Below, in pieces: positions 51,326 through 62,400 of a stretch of DNA of 64,000 nt. The DNA lies in the NCBI RefSeq assembly GCF_013408655.1, contig NZ_JACCBP010000002.1, forward strand, positions 434,001 to 498,000, read 5' to 3'. Below the pieces are notes generated by a model. The model was given only the letters and a program-made list of their open reading frames with translations. It searched no databases and was not told the DNA's origin. The translations under genes and the position numbers were made by a program. Numbering within the stretch: position 1 is the first letter of the stretch; each line of letters starts with the position of its first letter. The stretch comes from Pigmentiphaga litoralis (GTDB lineage: Bacteria > Pseudomonadota > Gammaproteobacteria > Burkholderiales > Burkholderiaceae_B).

Positions 51326-52360
51326 CTACGCGCCAGTACGGAAGTACGTAGCAATCCGCTGCGGCAACCAGCTCAGGTTGCCAGGAAAGCGGCCGCTGGA
51401 AAAGCCGACATGCCCACCCTGGGCCGGCTGGTGCAACAGCACCTGGCTGGACGCTTCGTGCGTGCCGGGCAGATAGCGGCCGGGCAGGAAAGGATCGTTG
51501 CGGGCATTCAGCACCAGGGTCGGCACGGCAATGCCGCCCAGCACCGGCTTGCTCGACGCTCGCGTCCAGTAATCCGTGACTCCGGTAAAGCCATGTACGG
51601 GGGCGGTATAGGCATCGTCGAACTCGTACAGATCGCGCGCATTGGCGACCCGCAGGATATCGATCGTGCCGGGAAACATCTGCGACTTCTGCAGCGTCTT
51701 GGTCTTGAGCGTGCGCAGGAACATCTGCGTGTACACCTGCCGGTTCACGAAACCGGTACCCAGCGTGCTGCCACCGGCCATCAGGTCCACGGGCGCGGAA
51801 ATGCCGGCCGCCGCCGTCAGCCAGCTGGCCGCGGTGCCAACTTCACCCAGGTGCTTGAGCAGCGCATTGCCCCCTAGCGACACCCCGACGGCATGCCAGC
51901 GAGCGTCGGGCAGCCGGCTGCGCACGGTGTCCAGCATGAAGCCGATCTCTTTCGAATCGCCGGAATGATAGGCGCGGGGCAGGCGGTTGGGCTCGCCTGA
52001 ACATCCGCGAAAATGCGGGATCACGACACTCCAGCCGCGCGATCGGAAATACTGCGTAATGGCTTGTGCGTAGGGACTCTGGCTGCTGCCTTCCAGCCCG
52101 TGGAACAGGACCAGGGCGTTGTCTGTCGGCTGCGGCAAAGGGTCGGGCAGGCGGGCGCCCGACGCGGCGGCGGCGGCCGGGACCAGGCCCGGCGCGGTCC
52201 AGTCCAGGTCGATGAAGTCGCCATCGGGCGTGTCGACGCGCTCGCGCACGAAGGACGCGTGATGGTGACGCGCAAACAGGGCCGCGAAGATCGTCTGACT
52301 GTGACCTTCGGGCAACCAGCGGGGGCTAGGGCAGGGTGTGGTGTCCAGGAGCGCGGGCAT
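51326..52360 (-). CDS. YheT-family alpha/beta hydrolase
   Basis: 344 residues of the YheT/ABHD1-3 type: 'LPEGHSQTIFAALF', 'LVLFHGLEGSSQSPYAQAIT', nucleophile in GVSLGGNALL, Asp in NARNDPFLP and His in GGHVGFSS. Probably a cytoplasmic esterase; the bacterial family has no settled substrate. Its start is 17 bp after the SnoaL-like gene, so it belongs to the purU block. Confidence 0.93.
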   Translation of the reverse strand: MPALLDTTPCPSPRWLPEGHSQTIFAALFARHHHASFVRERVDTPDGDFIDLDWTAPGLVPAAAAASGARLPDPLPQPTDNALVLFHGLEGSSQSPYAQAITQYFRSRGWSVVIPHFRGCSGEPNRLPRAYHSGDSKEIGFMLDTVRSRLPDARWHAVGVSLGGNALLKHLGEVGTAASWLTAAAGISAPVDLMAGGSTLGTGFVNRQVYTQMFLRTLKTKTLQKSQMFPGTIDILRVANARDLYEFDDAYTAPVHGFTGVTDYWTRASSKPVLGGIAVPTLVLNARNDPFLPGRYLPGTHEASSQVLLHQPAQGGHVGFSSGRFPGNLSWLPQRIATYFRTGA

Positions 52361-52377
52361 GCGTCGCGATCGGCTGC

Positions 52378-52821
52378 TCAGTGCAGCAGGTCGGGCATGT
52401 CCTGACGATCGGTGGGACCGAGATCGTCCGGGGCCTGCGACGAATGATGCAGCACCAGGCGCCAGCCCGACGTGCCCTTGTGGAACACATTGGTTGCATA
52501 GCAGTTGACGATCTGCTGGCCCTGTTCCGTGTCAACGGTCAACTGTTCGACCACGGTATGGACCGCATTCATCATGCTTTGCATGGCGTGCTGGCGCGTC
52601 GGCCGGATCGGCACCGGCGCGTTGCTCAGGATTTCCTGCCACGAGCTTTGCACGGCATCGTGGCCGATCAGGCGCTGGCCGCCCGGGTGGATGCAGACGA
52701 TTTCGTCGTCATCCGACCAGACTTCCATCAGCTGGGCCAGGTCGCCCGTTTCCAGCGCTTCGTAAAAAGCGTGCTCGGCTTCGTCGGGCGTGGCGAACAG
52801 ATTGGTTTTGCGTGGCGTCAT
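52378..52821 (-). CDS. SnoaL/NTF2-like protein
   Basis: 147 residues from the ATG at 52821, 2 bp after the purU stop. NTF2-like cone fold: 'AEHAFYEALETGDLAQLMEVW', 'IVCIHPGGQRLIGHDAVQSSWQ' and 'VVEQLTVD...QIVNCYATNVF'. Small helix-sheet proteins of this type bind or isomerise small ligands or act as partners. The last 20 residues are acidic and polar. Sits between purU and yheT in one transcript. Confidence 0.85.
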   Translation of the reverse strand: MTPRKTNLFATPDEAEHAFYEALETGDLAQLMEVWSDDDEIVCIHPGGQRLIGHDAVQSSWQEILSNAPVPIRPTRQHAMQSMMNAVHTVVEQLTVDTEQGQQIVNCYATNVFHKGTSGWRLVLHHSSQAPDDLGPTDRQDMPDLLH

Positions 52822-52823
52822 GA

Positions 52824-53678
52824 TCAGCGGAACACGATGGTCTTGTGACCGTTCAACAGGATGCGGTGCTCGACATGCCAGCGAACCGCGCGAGACAGCA
52901 CCAGGCACTCGACGTCGCGGCCCACGGCCGTCAACGTTTCGGGCGACATGCTGTGATCGACCCGGGCAATGTCCTGCTCGATGATCGGGCCTTCGTCCAG
53001 GTCGGCGGTCACGTAGTGCGCCGTGGCGCCGATCAGCTTCACGCCGCGTTCATGCGCCTGGTAGTACGGACGGGCGCCCTTGAAGCTGGGCAGGAAGCTG
53101 TGGTGGATGTTGATCGCGCGGCCCGACAGCGCCTCGCACATCTCGCTCGACAGGATCTGCATGTAGCGGGCCAGCACGACCAGGTCGACCTTTTCCCGTT
53201 CGGCGATCTGCAAAACCTGCCGTTCCTGCTGCGCCTTTTCGCCATTGACGACGGGCAGGTGATAGAACGGAATGCCGTACGACGCCGACAGCAGCGCAAA
53301 GTCCGGATGGTTCGACACGATGGCCGGGATTTCGATCGGCAGCTGGCCGCTCTTGACCCGGAACAGCAGGTCGTTCAGGCAGTGGCCGTGCTTGCTGACC
53401 ATCAGCATGACGCGCGACTTGCGCTGCGCATCGCGAATCTGCCACTGCATGCTGAAGCGCGTCGCGACAGTGACGAACTGCGCCTGGACATCGGCGGCCG
53501 TCATCGCGGCGGGCATTTCAAAGTGCACGCGCAGGAAGAACAGCCCCGTATCCTTGTCGCCGAACTGCTGCGAATCCAGGATGTTGCAGCCACGTTCGAA
53601 CAGGAATTCCGAAACGTGAAAGACGATCCCGATCGAGTCCGGGCAGGCGAGCGTCAGGATATGGTCGTTTTGCTGCAC
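52824..53678 (-). CDS. purU: Formyltetrahydrofolate deformylase
   Basis: 284 residues. N-terminal ACT domain (HILTLACPDSIGIVFHVSEF), then the formyl-transfer domain: 'VSKHGHCLNDLLFRVKSG', 'NHPDFALLSASYGIPFYHLPV', 'INIHHSFLPSFKGARPYYQA' (catalytic His and Ser), and the conserved Asp in 'ATAHYVTADLDEGPIIEQD'. Hydrolyses 10-formyl-THF to formate plus THF, supplying formate and recycling folate. First gene of a purU-SnoaL-yheT run. Confidence 0.97.
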   Translation of the reverse strand: MQQNDHILTLACPDSIGIVFHVSEFLFERGCNILDSQQFGDKDTGLFFLRVHFEMPAAMTAADVQAQFVTVATRFSMQWQIRDAQRKSRVMLMVSKHGHCLNDLLFRVKSGQLPIEIPAIVSNHPDFALLSASYGIPFYHLPVVNGEKAQQERQVLQIAEREKVDLVVLARYMQILSSEMCEALSGRAINIHHSFLPSFKGARPYYQAHERGVKLIGATAHYVTADLDEGPIIEQDIARVDHSMSPETLTAVGRDVECLVLSRAVRWHVEHRILLNGHKTIVFR

Positions 53679-53738
53679 GAAAGATTCCTGTAGAGATGAA
53701 GCGCGTCCGGCAAGCCGGAGGGCGCCGATGAAACGACA

Positions 53739-53758
53739 AGCCCCGGAAGTCCGGGGCT
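53739..53758 (-). terminator. Hairpin terminating the ilvE/zinc-finger transcript
   Basis: Perfect 9-bp stem AGCCCCGGA/TCCGGGGCT with a 2-nt loop, located between the zinc-finger gene stop and the purU start on the minus strand. It is followed by only a weak T-rich stretch (TGTCGTTT), so termination may be partial. Confidence 0.55.
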
Positions 53759-53801
53759 GGCCGTTGCGTTCGGGCTAGGGCGGTAGGCCGGGCGTGACGC
53801 C

Positions 53802-54002
53802 TTAGTGGCCGTGGACCTTGGCCCCCGGCTTGAGCCGGTATTCCTGGCCACAGTACGAGCACATGGCCGCACCGGTGGTCGCAACGTCAAGGAACACCTT
53901 GGGGTGCATGTTCCAGAGCGGCGTATGCGGGCCGGGGCAGGAAATGGGCAGATCCTCGGCATCGACTTCGATGACGCCGGTGGGCGCATTCACATCAGAC
54001 AT
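53802..54002 (-). CDS. Zinc-finger CHCC-type protein
   Basis: 66 residues. C22 (ISCPGPH), H33 (NMHPKVFLDV), C48 and C51 (CSYCG) form the zf-CHCC zinc site related to the mitochondrial complex I subunit NDUFS6. Function in bacteria is not settled. It is 13 bp after ilvE on the same strand; this pairing with ilvE is common in betaproteobacteria. Confidence 0.92.
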   Translation of the reverse strand: MSDVNAPTGVIEVDAEDLPISCPGPHTPLWNMHPKVFLDVATTGAAMCSYCGQEYRLKPGAKVHGH

Positions 54003-54015
54003 GGTTGACTCCTGG

Positions 54016-54936
54016 TCAGACCTGCGTGAGCCAGTGTTGGTACTTGGGATTGCGGCCCGCGACCAGTTCGAAGAAGGCGCTTTGCAGGCGTTCGGTGACA
54101 GGACCGCGGCGGCCTTCGCCGATCACGCGGTTATCCAGTTCGCGGATCGGTGTGATTTCGGCGGCGGTACCGCTGAAGAACGCTTCGTCGGCGATATAGA
54201 TGTCGTCGCGCGTCAGGCGCTTGCTGACAATCTTCAGGCCCAGGTCTTCGGCCAGCGTGTACACGGTCGCGCGGGTGATGCCCGACAGCGCCGACGCGAT
54301 TTCCGGTTCGTAGATCACGCCGTCACGCACGATGAAGACGTTTTCGCCAGCGCCTTCGGCCACGAAGCCGTCGGTGTCCAGCAGCAGGGCTTCGTCGTAG
54401 CCGTTTTCGGTCGCTTCCATGTTGGCCAGGATCGAGTTCGCGTACGTGGAGGCCAGCTTGGCGCGCGGCATCGTCACGTTCACGTGGTGACGGGCGAACG
54501 ACGACGTCTTGACGCGAATGCCCTTTTCCAGGCCTTCAGCGCCCAGGTAGGCGCCCCATTCCCAGGCGGCGATCGCGACGTGGACCTTCGCGCCCTTGGG
54601 CGAGACACCCATCTTTTCGGAGCCGTAGAAGGCAATCGGACGCAGATAGCAGGACTCGAGCTTGTTCGCGCGGATCACTTCCTTCTGGGCTTCGATCAGC
54701 TGTTCCTTGCTGTAAGGCAAGGCCATCTGATAGATGCGGCCAGAGTTGACCAGGCGGTCGGTATGTTCCTTGACACGGAAAATCGAGGTGCCCGATTCCG
54801 TCTTGTACGCACGTACACCCTCGAATACCGCCAACCCATAGTGCAGGGAGTGTGTGAGCACGTGGGTATTGGCTTCACGCCAGGGTACGAGCTTGCCGTC
54901 GTACCAGATGAAGCCGTCGCGGTCTGCCATCGACAT
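54016..54936 (-). CDS. ilvE: Branched-chain amino-acid aminotransferase
   Basis: 306 residues of the class IV PLP fold. PLP Lys is K160 in TMPRAKLASTYANSILANM; 'LHYGLAVFEGVRAYKTESG' and 'DGFVAEGAGENVFIVRDGVIYEP' are the substrate and cofactor loops, and 'FFSGTAAEITPIRELDNR' the C-terminal phosphate-binding region. Last step of Ile, Leu and Val synthesis. The AzlCD exporter genes for branched-chain amino acids lie divergent, 211 bp away. Confidence 0.97.
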   Translation of the reverse strand: MSMADRDGFIWYDGKLVPWREANTHVLTHSLHYGLAVFEGVRAYKTESGTSIFRVKEHTDRLVNSGRIYQMALPYSKEQLIEAQKEVIRANKLESCYLRPIAFYGSEKMGVSPKGAKVHVAIAAWEWGAYLGAEGLEKGIRVKTSSFARHHVNVTMPRAKLASTYANSILANMEATENGYDEALLLDTDGFVAEGAGENVFIVRDGVIYEPEIASALSGITRATVYTLAEDLGLKIVSKRLTRDDIYIADEAFFSGTAAEITPIRELDNRVIGEGRRGPVTERLQSAFFELVAGRNPKYQHWLTQV

Positions 54937-55147
54937 GTTGGATCTCCGAAATTAGCCGAGTATTGTAGCAACCTGGGCCGCGATTTGCTTTTTCATGGCA
55001 CAGACGCTAGGGCGACCGTGGTTTTGCCGACAGGTCGGCCGGGGATTGCCGGTGCAGCGCCAGGGGCAGCGGCCGGTCCGGCGCCCGGTGCAGCGCCCAA
55101 TACCGCGCCTAGTACAATTGTCTGCGCCCATCCCCGCTGCACCCATC

Positions 55148-56002
55148 ATGCCTTCCCCAGATTTGCACAAGAACGGCAGCGCATCGCCCGCTGCCGGCAG
55201 AGACACTTCGAACGATTCCCTGCACCAGCACGCCGCGGCGTCCCCGCATCCCGACGCCGCGCGCACACCCGACGAGATCCGCCAGGTACAGCGTGCCGCG
55301 TTCATGGACGGCGTGCGCGCGCTGGCGCCGGCGTCGCTGGCGATCGGCGTGTGGGGCCTGGTGACCGGGGTGGCCATGGTCAAGGTCGGGCTGACGCAGT
55401 CGCTGGCGCTGGGCATGACGCTGGTGGTGTATGCCGGATCGGCGCAGCTGACGTCGCTGCCGCTGATCCTGGCCGGCGCGCCGATCTGGCTGATCTTCCT
55501 GGCCTCGTTTGTGGTCAACCTGCGCTTCGTGATCTTTTCGGCGGCCTTCCACCCCTTCTTTCGCCGTTACGGCGCATGGAAGCGGCTGGTCATGGGCTAT
55601 TTTTCCAGCGACATCGGCTTTGTCCTGTTCATGCCCCGCTACAGCGACGCGCCCGTCAAGGGAACGGCGGAGCAGACCGGGTTCTTCTGGGGCGTGGCGG
55701 CCGGCAACTGGCTGGTCTGGCAGGTATCGTCGATCGTGGGCGTGGTGGTGGGGGCCTTGATTCCGGCGGCCTGGTCGCTGGAATTCGCGGCCGTGCTGGC
55801 GTTGATGTCGATCGTGGTCCCCATGGCCAAGGGCCGGCCGGTGCTCGCGGCCATCGTGGCGGCTGCGGTAGTGGGGTGGGCGGGTCAGCCGTTGCCGCTG
55901 CGCCTGGGGCTGGTCGCCGCGGTGATCGCGGGCGTTACGGCCGGCATGCTGGTGGAGCGGGCCGAAGCGCGCGGCGCCGCCCACACCGGGGCGGCATCAT
56001 GA
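55148..56002 (+). CDS. azlC: AzlC, branched-chain amino-acid exporter large subunit
   Basis: 284 residues from the ATG at 55148. After a 55-residue polar N-terminus, typical of low-complexity extensions here, several membrane helices begin at 'AFMDGVRALAPASLAIGVWG'; 'VYAGSAQLTSLPLILAGAP' and 'VVNLRFVIFSAAFHPFFRRY' are AzlC signatures. An in-frame ATG at 55304 is a possible shorter start. Its stop overlaps the azlD ATG (ATGA). Confidence 0.93.
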   Translation: MPSPDLHKNGSASPAAGRDTSNDSLHQHAAASPHPDAARTPDEIRQVQRAAFMDGVRALAPASLAIGVWGLVTGVAMVKVGLTQSLALGMTLVVYAGSAQLTSLPLILAGAPIWLIFLASFVVNLRFVIFSAAFHPFFRRYGAWKRLVMGYFSSDIGFVLFMPRYSDAPVKGTAEQTGFFWGVAAGNWLVWQVSSIVGVVVGALIPAAWSLEFAAVLALMSIVVPMAKGRPVLAAIVAAAVVGWAGQPLPLRLGLVAAVIAGVTAGMLVERAEARGAAHTGAAS

Positions 56003-56349
56003 CCCCGTCGATCTTCCCGCCGATCAACGACACCTTGTATGTATGGCTGGCGATCATCGCGCTGGGCCTGTGCACGGCCGCGACCCGCGCCAGCTTCATG
56101 CTGCTGGGCGACCGGCTGCCACTGCCCGACGCGGTGCGCCGCGCCTTGCGGTATGCGCCCGCCGCCGCCCTGGTCGCCATCATCGTGCCGGAGCTTCTGC
56201 CGTGGTCGCCCGTGACGGGGCCCATGTTCGACATCAAGGTGATCGCGGCCGCGGTCGGCGTGGTCGCCATGGTGATGACGCGCAGCACGGTCGCCATGAT
56301 CGTGGCCGGCATGCTGGCGTTATGGGCGCTGCGGGCGATGCTGGGCTAG
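55999..56349 (+). CDS. azlD: AzlD, branched-chain amino-acid exporter small subunit
   Basis: 116 residues, a four-helix membrane protein of the AzlD family: 'AIIALGLCTAATRASFMLLGDR', 'ALRYAPAAALVAIIVPELL' and 'VVAMVMTRSTVAMIVAGMLAL'. Overlaps azlC by 4 bp, so the two subunits are co-translated. Not obvious at first because the same frame stays open far upstream. Converges on glnE with 18 bp between. Confidence 0.93.
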   Translation: MTPSIFPPINDTLYVWLAIIALGLCTAATRASFMLLGDRLPLPDAVRRALRYAPAAALVAIIVPELLPWSPVTGPMFDIKVIAAAVGVVAMVMTRSTVAMIVAGMLALWALRAMLG

Positions 56350-56367
56350 CCTGGCCGCGTCAACTCG

Positions 56368-59217
56368 TCACGGCGTCGCTGCCTGCCGCGGCCCCATTAC
56401 CGTCTCCCACAACTCGATCACCGCCGCGCGTTCCGCCGTCAGCGTGTCCTGCGGCACGCGCGCCTTGTCCATGCCCTGCAGCCGCAGCGCGTGCTGTTCG
56501 CTCCGCAACGTGCGGTAGGCGTCGCCCGCCCGCATGGCCAGGGGTTGCGGCAGCAGGCCCGCCTCGGCCGCCAGCCGCAGCAAGGTGATGTTGCCCAGGT
56601 TTTCGAGCAGGCGCGGGTGGTCGATCGAATACCGCAGCACCAGGTACTGCGTCACGAATTCGACGTCGACCATGCCGCCCGGATCGTGCTTCAGGTCGAA
56701 CAGGGGTGTGCGGTTCACGTGACCTTCGTTCATCTTCTTGCGCATGTCGATCACGTCGTGCGCCAGCTTGTCGGGATCGCGCGGCATCAGCATGACCTGC
56801 CGGCGGATCTCCTCGAAGCGAGCGCCCACATGCGGGTCGCCTACCGCAAAGCGGGCCCGTGTGATGGCCTGGTGTTCCCATGGCCATGCGTGCTCCTTCT
56901 GGTAGCGCTCGAAGGCCTCGGTGGAAATCACCATCAGTCCGGCCTGGCCATCGGGGCGCAGCCGCAGGTCGATTTCATACAGGCGGCCCGACGCGGTCAG
57001 CGACCCCAGCCACGACAGAATGCGCTGACCGAAGCGGGCATAGACCTCGCCGGCATCCTCGCGGCTGTCTTCGAACAGGAAGACCAGATCCAGGTCCGAC
57101 GCATAGCCCAATTCCTTGCCGCCATGCTTGCCGTAGGCGATCACGGCAAAGCGGGCAGGGGACGCGCCGCCGTCACGCGACACCTGCGGCCAGACGCGCT
57201 TCAGGGTTTCGCGCAGCAGCAGATCGGCCAGCAGCGACAGGAAGTCGCCCAGGCGTTCCACCGTCAACTTGCCTTCCAGATCCTGCGCCAGCAGGTGAAA
57301 GCCCCACTGTCGCTGCACGTCGCGCATGATGTTCATCTGCCGTTCGATGTCCGGCATGGGCGGCGTGCCTTCGATCACGCAGCGGTCCAGGTCGTCGCTC
57401 AGGGTCTGGGCGATCTGGTCGAAGTTCGGCGGGGCCAGCAGGGTGCGCCAATCCAGCAGTTCGTCCAGCAGGATGGGGTGGCGGATCAGATACTGCGCCG
57501 CCCATTCGCTGGCCGCCATGATCCGTGCGACGCGGGCCAAGGTGTCCGGAAACTCCGTCAGCAAGGCCATATAGGCGCTGCGCTGCGCGATGTTTTCGAT
57601 CAGGTCGAACATGCGCAGCAAGGCCGGGCCCGGCGCCTTGGTCAGCGCCGCGGCCTGGATCACGGCCGGAAGCAGGGCGGACAGCCGGCGGCGGCTGGCG
57701 TCCGACAAGGTGCGGATCCGGCTGCCATTGAGCATGGCCAATCCGCGCGGCAGCAGTTCCGCTTCCAGCGCGGGCAGGTGCTGGTGCAGATGCATGGCCA
57801 GCACGGTTTCGGGATCGGAATCGGCGGCAGTGGGATCGCACGCCAGCAGCGGCACGCCGTCGTTGTCGGGCGGGAAATTGCCGTTGGCGTCGGCGCATGC
57901 GCCCACCCCCTGCCGCCCGAACACGTCCCGGAAGGTCTGTTCCACGAACTGCCGGTGGCCGGCCAGTTCCGTCTCGAAGGCGTCCAGCTTGTCGAAGCCC
58001 AGCGCCCGCGCCAGGTCGGCGCGGCGTTCGGACTCGTGCGGCAGCAGATGCGTCTGCTGGTCTTCGCGGTACTGCAGGGCGTGTTCGGTCCGCCGCAAGA
58101 AGCGGTAAGCGGCTTCCAGGCGTTCGGAATCGCTGGCCGACACCAGGCCCGTGTCGGTTTCCACCTTCAGGGCGGCGAGCAGTCCGCGTGTCTGCAAGGA
58201 CGGCTGTCGCCCGCCGCGCACCAGCTGCGACAGCTGCACCACGAATTCGATTTCGCGGATGCCGCCTTCCCCCAGCTTGATGTTGTCGGCCTGCGTGGTG
58301 TCCGCCCCCGATCCCTTGAACGCGCGCCGGTTCCAGTCTTCGCGGATCCGTTCGCGCAGGCCGCGCAGGGCCGCCAGCGCGTCAAAGTCGAAATACTTGC
58401 GGTACACGAACGGCCGGCGCAGGGCTTCCAGTTGCGCCGCCTGCGACGACACATCGCTGCCTTCGAACGCCGACACCTCGATCCGCCGCGCCTTGAGCCA
58501 GGCATACCGTTCCCACTCGCGGCCCTGCGACACCAGGTAGTTTTCAAAGGCGTCCAGGCTCCAGGCCAGCGGGCCCGAATCGCCATCGGGCCGCAAGCGC
58601 AGATCGGTCCGGAACACGTGGCCGTCGGCGTCGATTTCGGAAATCACCGGCATCATCCGCCGTGTCAGCCGGCCATAGAACTCATGGTGCGAAATGGGCC
58701 GGCGGCCGTCGGTATCGCCTTCGTCGCCATACAGCATGACCAGGTCGATGTCGGACGACACATTCAATTCTTCGCCGCCCAGCTTGCCCATGCCGACGAT
58801 CAGCATTTCCTGCGGCAGGCCGCTGGCCGCCTCGCGCGGAATGCCGTGCACCTCGGCCAGTTCGGCGGCCACGCTGCGGTAGGCCTGCGTAATGGCCAGG
58901 TCCGCCAGCCGCGTCATTGCCGTCACCACTTCTTCCAGCGGCGCCAGGCCCCCCAGGTCGCGGACCATGATGGTGCAGAACACGCGTTCGCGCAGTTGCC
59001 GCAGCACCGCCCGGCAATCGGCCACGGGCAGCGGGCCGGCCGGCGCCACGTTGCGGCGCGCGCACAGTTCGTTGAACCAGGTGGTCAGTGTCTCGCTGGT
59101 GAGGGGGTGCTGCGCGCCATCGGCCAGCCCGTCGACCCAGGCGGGCTGCGCGCTCAGGCGCCGCCGCAAGTGGCCGGACCAGGCCAGGGCAGGAGCAAGA
59201 AGGGGGGAATCTGACAT
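56368..59217 (-). CDS. glnE: Bifunctional glutamine synthetase adenylyltransferase/deadenylylase
   Basis: 949 residues, the usual length. Two nucleotidyltransferase halves: '[21 protein letters not shown]' in the N-terminal deadenylylase half and '[20 protein letters not shown]' in the C-terminal adenylylase half, each with a G-x-D-x-D metal pair. It adds or removes AMP on glutamine synthetase in response to PII and glutamine. Alone on its strand, divergent from yhdP with 212 bp between. Confidence 0.97.
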   Translation of the reverse strand: MSDSPLLAPALAWSGHLRRRLSAQPAWVDGLADGAQHPLTSETLTTWFNELCARRNVAPAGPLPVADCRAVLRQLRERVFCTIMVRDLGGLAPLEEVVTAMTRLADLAITQAYRSVAAELAEVHGIPREAASGLPQEMLIVGMGKLGGEELNVSSDIDLVMLYGDEGDTDGRRPISHHEFYGRLTRRMMPVISEIDADGHVFRTDLRLRPDGDSGPLAWSLDAFENYLVSQGREWERYAWLKARRIEVSAFEGSDVSSQAAQLEALRRPFVYRKYFDFDALAALRGLRERIREDWNRRAFKGSGADTTQADNIKLGEGGIREIEFVVQLSQLVRGGRQPSLQTRGLLAALKVETDTGLVSASDSERLEAAYRFLRRTEHALQYREDQQTHLLPHESERRADLARALGFDKLDAFETELAGHRQFVEQTFRDVFGRQGVGACADANGNFPPDNDGVPLLACDPTAADSDPETVLAMHLHQHLPALEAELLPRGLAMLNGSRIRTLSDASRRRLSALLPAVIQAAALTKAPGPALLRMFDLIENIAQRSAYMALLTEFPDTLARVARIMAASEWAAQYLIRHPILLDELLDWRTLLAPPNFDQIAQTLSDDLDRCVIEGTPPMPDIERQMNIMRDVQRQWGFHLLAQDLEGKLTVERLGDFLSLLADLLLRETLKRVWPQVSRDGGASPARFAVIAYGKHGGKELGYASDLDLVFLFEDSREDAGEVYARFGQRILSWLGSLTASGRLYEIDLRLRPDGQAGLMVISTEAFERYQKEHAWPWEHQAITRARFAVGDPHVGARFEEIRRQVMLMPRDPDKLAHDVIDMRKKMNEGHVNRTPLFDLKHDPGGMVDVEFVTQYLVLRYSIDHPRLLENLGNITLLRLAAEAGLLPQPLAMRAGDAYRTLRSEQHALRLQGMDKARVPQDTLTAERAAVIELWETVMGPRQAATP

Positions 59218-59429
59218 GGGGGTCTCGTGATAAGCGTCGATAGTCTGGCGTGAACTGACGGTCAGGGCGGAAGTGGCCGCTTTGGTGTGGCCTATCCGCT
59301 GACACGATTGTCTCTCGTTACGCTGTTTTTGATCTGTAGCAGCATAAGCCAGGTTCTACGCGGTAAGCTTCGCCTCAGCCTCCGATCCGGCCTGCCCGGA
59401 CCGCCGCATCCTCCCCCTGTCCTTCCTAC

Positions 59430-62400
59430 GTGCGTCTGTCTCCTCTGTACCGTCTCGTTGTTCGACCCGCCCTGTTGTTGCTGCTGGCCGGCTACTTCCT
59501 GTTCGCGTTCGCGGTGATCGCGCTCCGGTATGCCGTGTTGCCCGCGATCGACGACTACCGGCCGGCGCTCGAGCGCATGGTCAGCAAGCAGGCGGGCGTG
59601 CCGATACGCATCGGCGCCATCGACGCCAACTGGATGGGACTGCATCCCCGCCTGGTGCTGCGCGATGTGGACGTGCTGGATGCCGAAGGCCGGGTCGCCC
59701 TGGCCTTGCCACGCATCGCCACCCTGTTTTCGTGGCGCAGCCTGCTGGTGTTCGAGCCGCGCCTGCTCCAGTTGCAGATCGAATCCCCGCACATCGACAT
59801 TCGCCGCGACGCCGCCGGACGCATCTGGGTGGCCGGGGTGTCGTTCGATCCGCGCGAATCCGGATCGCACGCGGCCAGCCGCTGGCTGATGGCGCAAGGT
59901 GACGTGTCGATGCGCGGCGGCACGGTGCGGTGGCTGGACGACATGACCCAGGCGCCCGCGCTGGACTTTCACGATGTGGCCTTCCGGCTGCGCAACAACG
60001 GGCGCCGCCACCGCGCCGCGCTGCTCGCCACGCCGCCCCCGGCGCTGGCCTCGACCATCGACCTGCGGGCCGAGTTTTCGCATCGCCTGTTCGAGACCCA
60101 GCCCACGGATATGACGCGCTGGCGCGGCACGATCTACGGCAATACCGATTTCATCGACCTGCTGGAATGGCGCGCGTGGCTGCCGCTGCCGCAGACCGTG
60201 CTGAATGGCTATGGGGCGGTGCGCGGCTGGGCCGACTTCCGCGATGGACGGGTGCACCATGTCCTGGCCGATGTAGCCCTGCATGATCTGGACCTGCAAT
60301 GGGTGGCCGGCCAGCCGGCCCTGGCGCTGCGGGACCTCGTCACCCGGGTGGACGCGGGCAAGGATGCGTCGGGCCACCGCGTGACCCTGACCGACCCGCG
60401 CGTGCAGATCGGCGCGGGCGAAGCCATGACGCCCGGCACGGTCGCGGCGTCGTACACGGCCGACACCAATGCGGGCGAATTGCGCGTGCCCATGCTGTCG
60501 CTGGGGGTGCTGCGCGACATGGCGCCCGGCCTGCCCCTGCCCGAGGCGACGCGTACGCGGATTGCGCAGGCGGAACCGGCCGGGCGGCTGGATGATGTGG
60601 TGCTGACGTGGCAGGGAGACCCGTTGAAGGGGCTGTCGGGCACGGCCGCCGGTGCGACCACGCAGGCGTCTGCGGCGGCCGCACCCGCCAGCTCCCCGGT
60701 CAACCAGCCGCTGCTGCATTCCTTCCATCTGCAAACCCGCTTTTCCGGCCTGTCACTGACGGCCGCCCCGGTGCCGACCGGCAAGGATGTCCACCATCCC
60801 CAGCGGCCGGGTGTCACCAACCTGAGCGGCACGCTGGATGCCGGCCCGCGCGCCGCCACCATCGCCCTCAACGCGTCCGACCTGACCCTGACCCTGCCTG
60901 GCGTGTTCGCCGCGCCCGTCGTGCCCGTGCAGCGCCTGACCGGTGACATTCGCGTGGACCGTCCGGAACAGGGGCCGCTCACGGTCACGATGTCCAAGGT
61001 CGAATTCGAACAGGCCCGCAATCGTGGCCACGTCCAGGCCACCTGGACCGCGCGCGGCCGCACCCCGGCGGGCTCGCTGGACCTGTCCGGGCAACTGACC
61101 CGGGCCGATCCGCGCGACGTGCACCGGTTCATTCCGACGGTGGTGCCCGAAGACGTGCGTTTCTGGCTCCGGAACGCCTTGCTGGCCGGTACCGCGTCCG
61201 ACGTCGACTTTCGCGTCAAGGGCGACCTGGCCGACTTCCCGTACGGCGAAGGCAAGGTCGGCGAATTTCACGTGGCCGGCAAATTCCAGGGCGTGTCGCT
61301 GGAAGCAGCAGGCGCGGTGATGGGCAAGCCGGACATCTGGCCGCGCATTGACGACGTGGCCGGCGACTTTGTATTCGACCGTGTGTCCATGACCTTGCGC
61401 ACGCGGGGCGGCCGGGTAAGGACCGCGCCGGATTCGGCGCTGATGCTGGGCCAGTCCGACGTCCACATCGCCCACCTCGAAAAAGACCCGTTGCTCGAGA
61501 TCGATACCGACGCGCGCGGCACGGCCACCGACTTTCTGCGCTTCGTGCGCGAAACGCCTTTGGCCCGCATGGGCGGCAAGGTGCTCAGCGACGCCACGGC
61601 GACCGGCAATCTGGTGGTGCCGCTCAGCCTGCGGGTGCCGCTCAAGCACGTGGACTTCACGCGCGTCGAAGGCGACATCCAGCTGGCCGGCAACGCCTTC
61701 CGCTTCAACGCCGACAGCCCGCCCCTGAGCCGCCTGGCCGGCACGCTGCACTTCGCGAACGACGGCATTTCGCCCAAGGACGTGACGGGCACACTGCTGG
61801 AAGGGCCGGTCACGCTATCGGGCGGGCCGCTCGCCAACGGCGTGAACGAACTGGTTGCGAATGGCACGGTGCCGGCACGCGCCCTGCAGTCCTTGTGGCC
61901 CGCGCCGGGCATGACGCGCCTGAGCGGGCAGACCGCCTATCGCGCAACCTTGCGGGTGGCGACCGGCCAGCCGCCGCGCGCCGTGATCGAGTCCACCTTG
62001 CAAGGCCTGGGGCTGGACCTGCCCGTACCCCTGCGCAAGGCGGCCGCCGACACGCTGCCCCTGCGCGCCGAATGGGGCCCGCAGGAACAGGCCGGCGCGA
62101 ACGGCGACTGGCTGGCCGCGAGCGTGGGGGGCAGCCTGGTGAACCTGCATATCGAACGGGATCTGGCGGCAGGCAGCGGCCAGTTGCGCGGCCTGCGCGG
62201 TGCGCTGGGCGTGAACCGCGCGGCCAGTCTGTCGGGACCCGGGTTCGGGCTGTCGATCGATTTGCCCGTGCTGGACGTGGATCGCTGGCGCACCGTGATG
62301 GCGGAATTCGTGTCGCCGGCGCCAGCGCCAGGCGCTTCGCCGTCGACCGCGATGGCCCCCGCCGACACGCCAGGCACGGACACCGCATCGACCCTGGCGG

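Noticed and set aside
53818..55998. A plus-strand frame open for over 2 kb that ends in azlD
   Set aside because: Only the last 116 residues (from 55999) are AzlD. The upstream part is antisense to ilvE and out of frame with azlC.
56491..59214. 907-residue open frame opposite glnE
   Set aside because: Pure antisense shadow of glnE, whose catalytic motifs are intact; no ribosome site or family signature.
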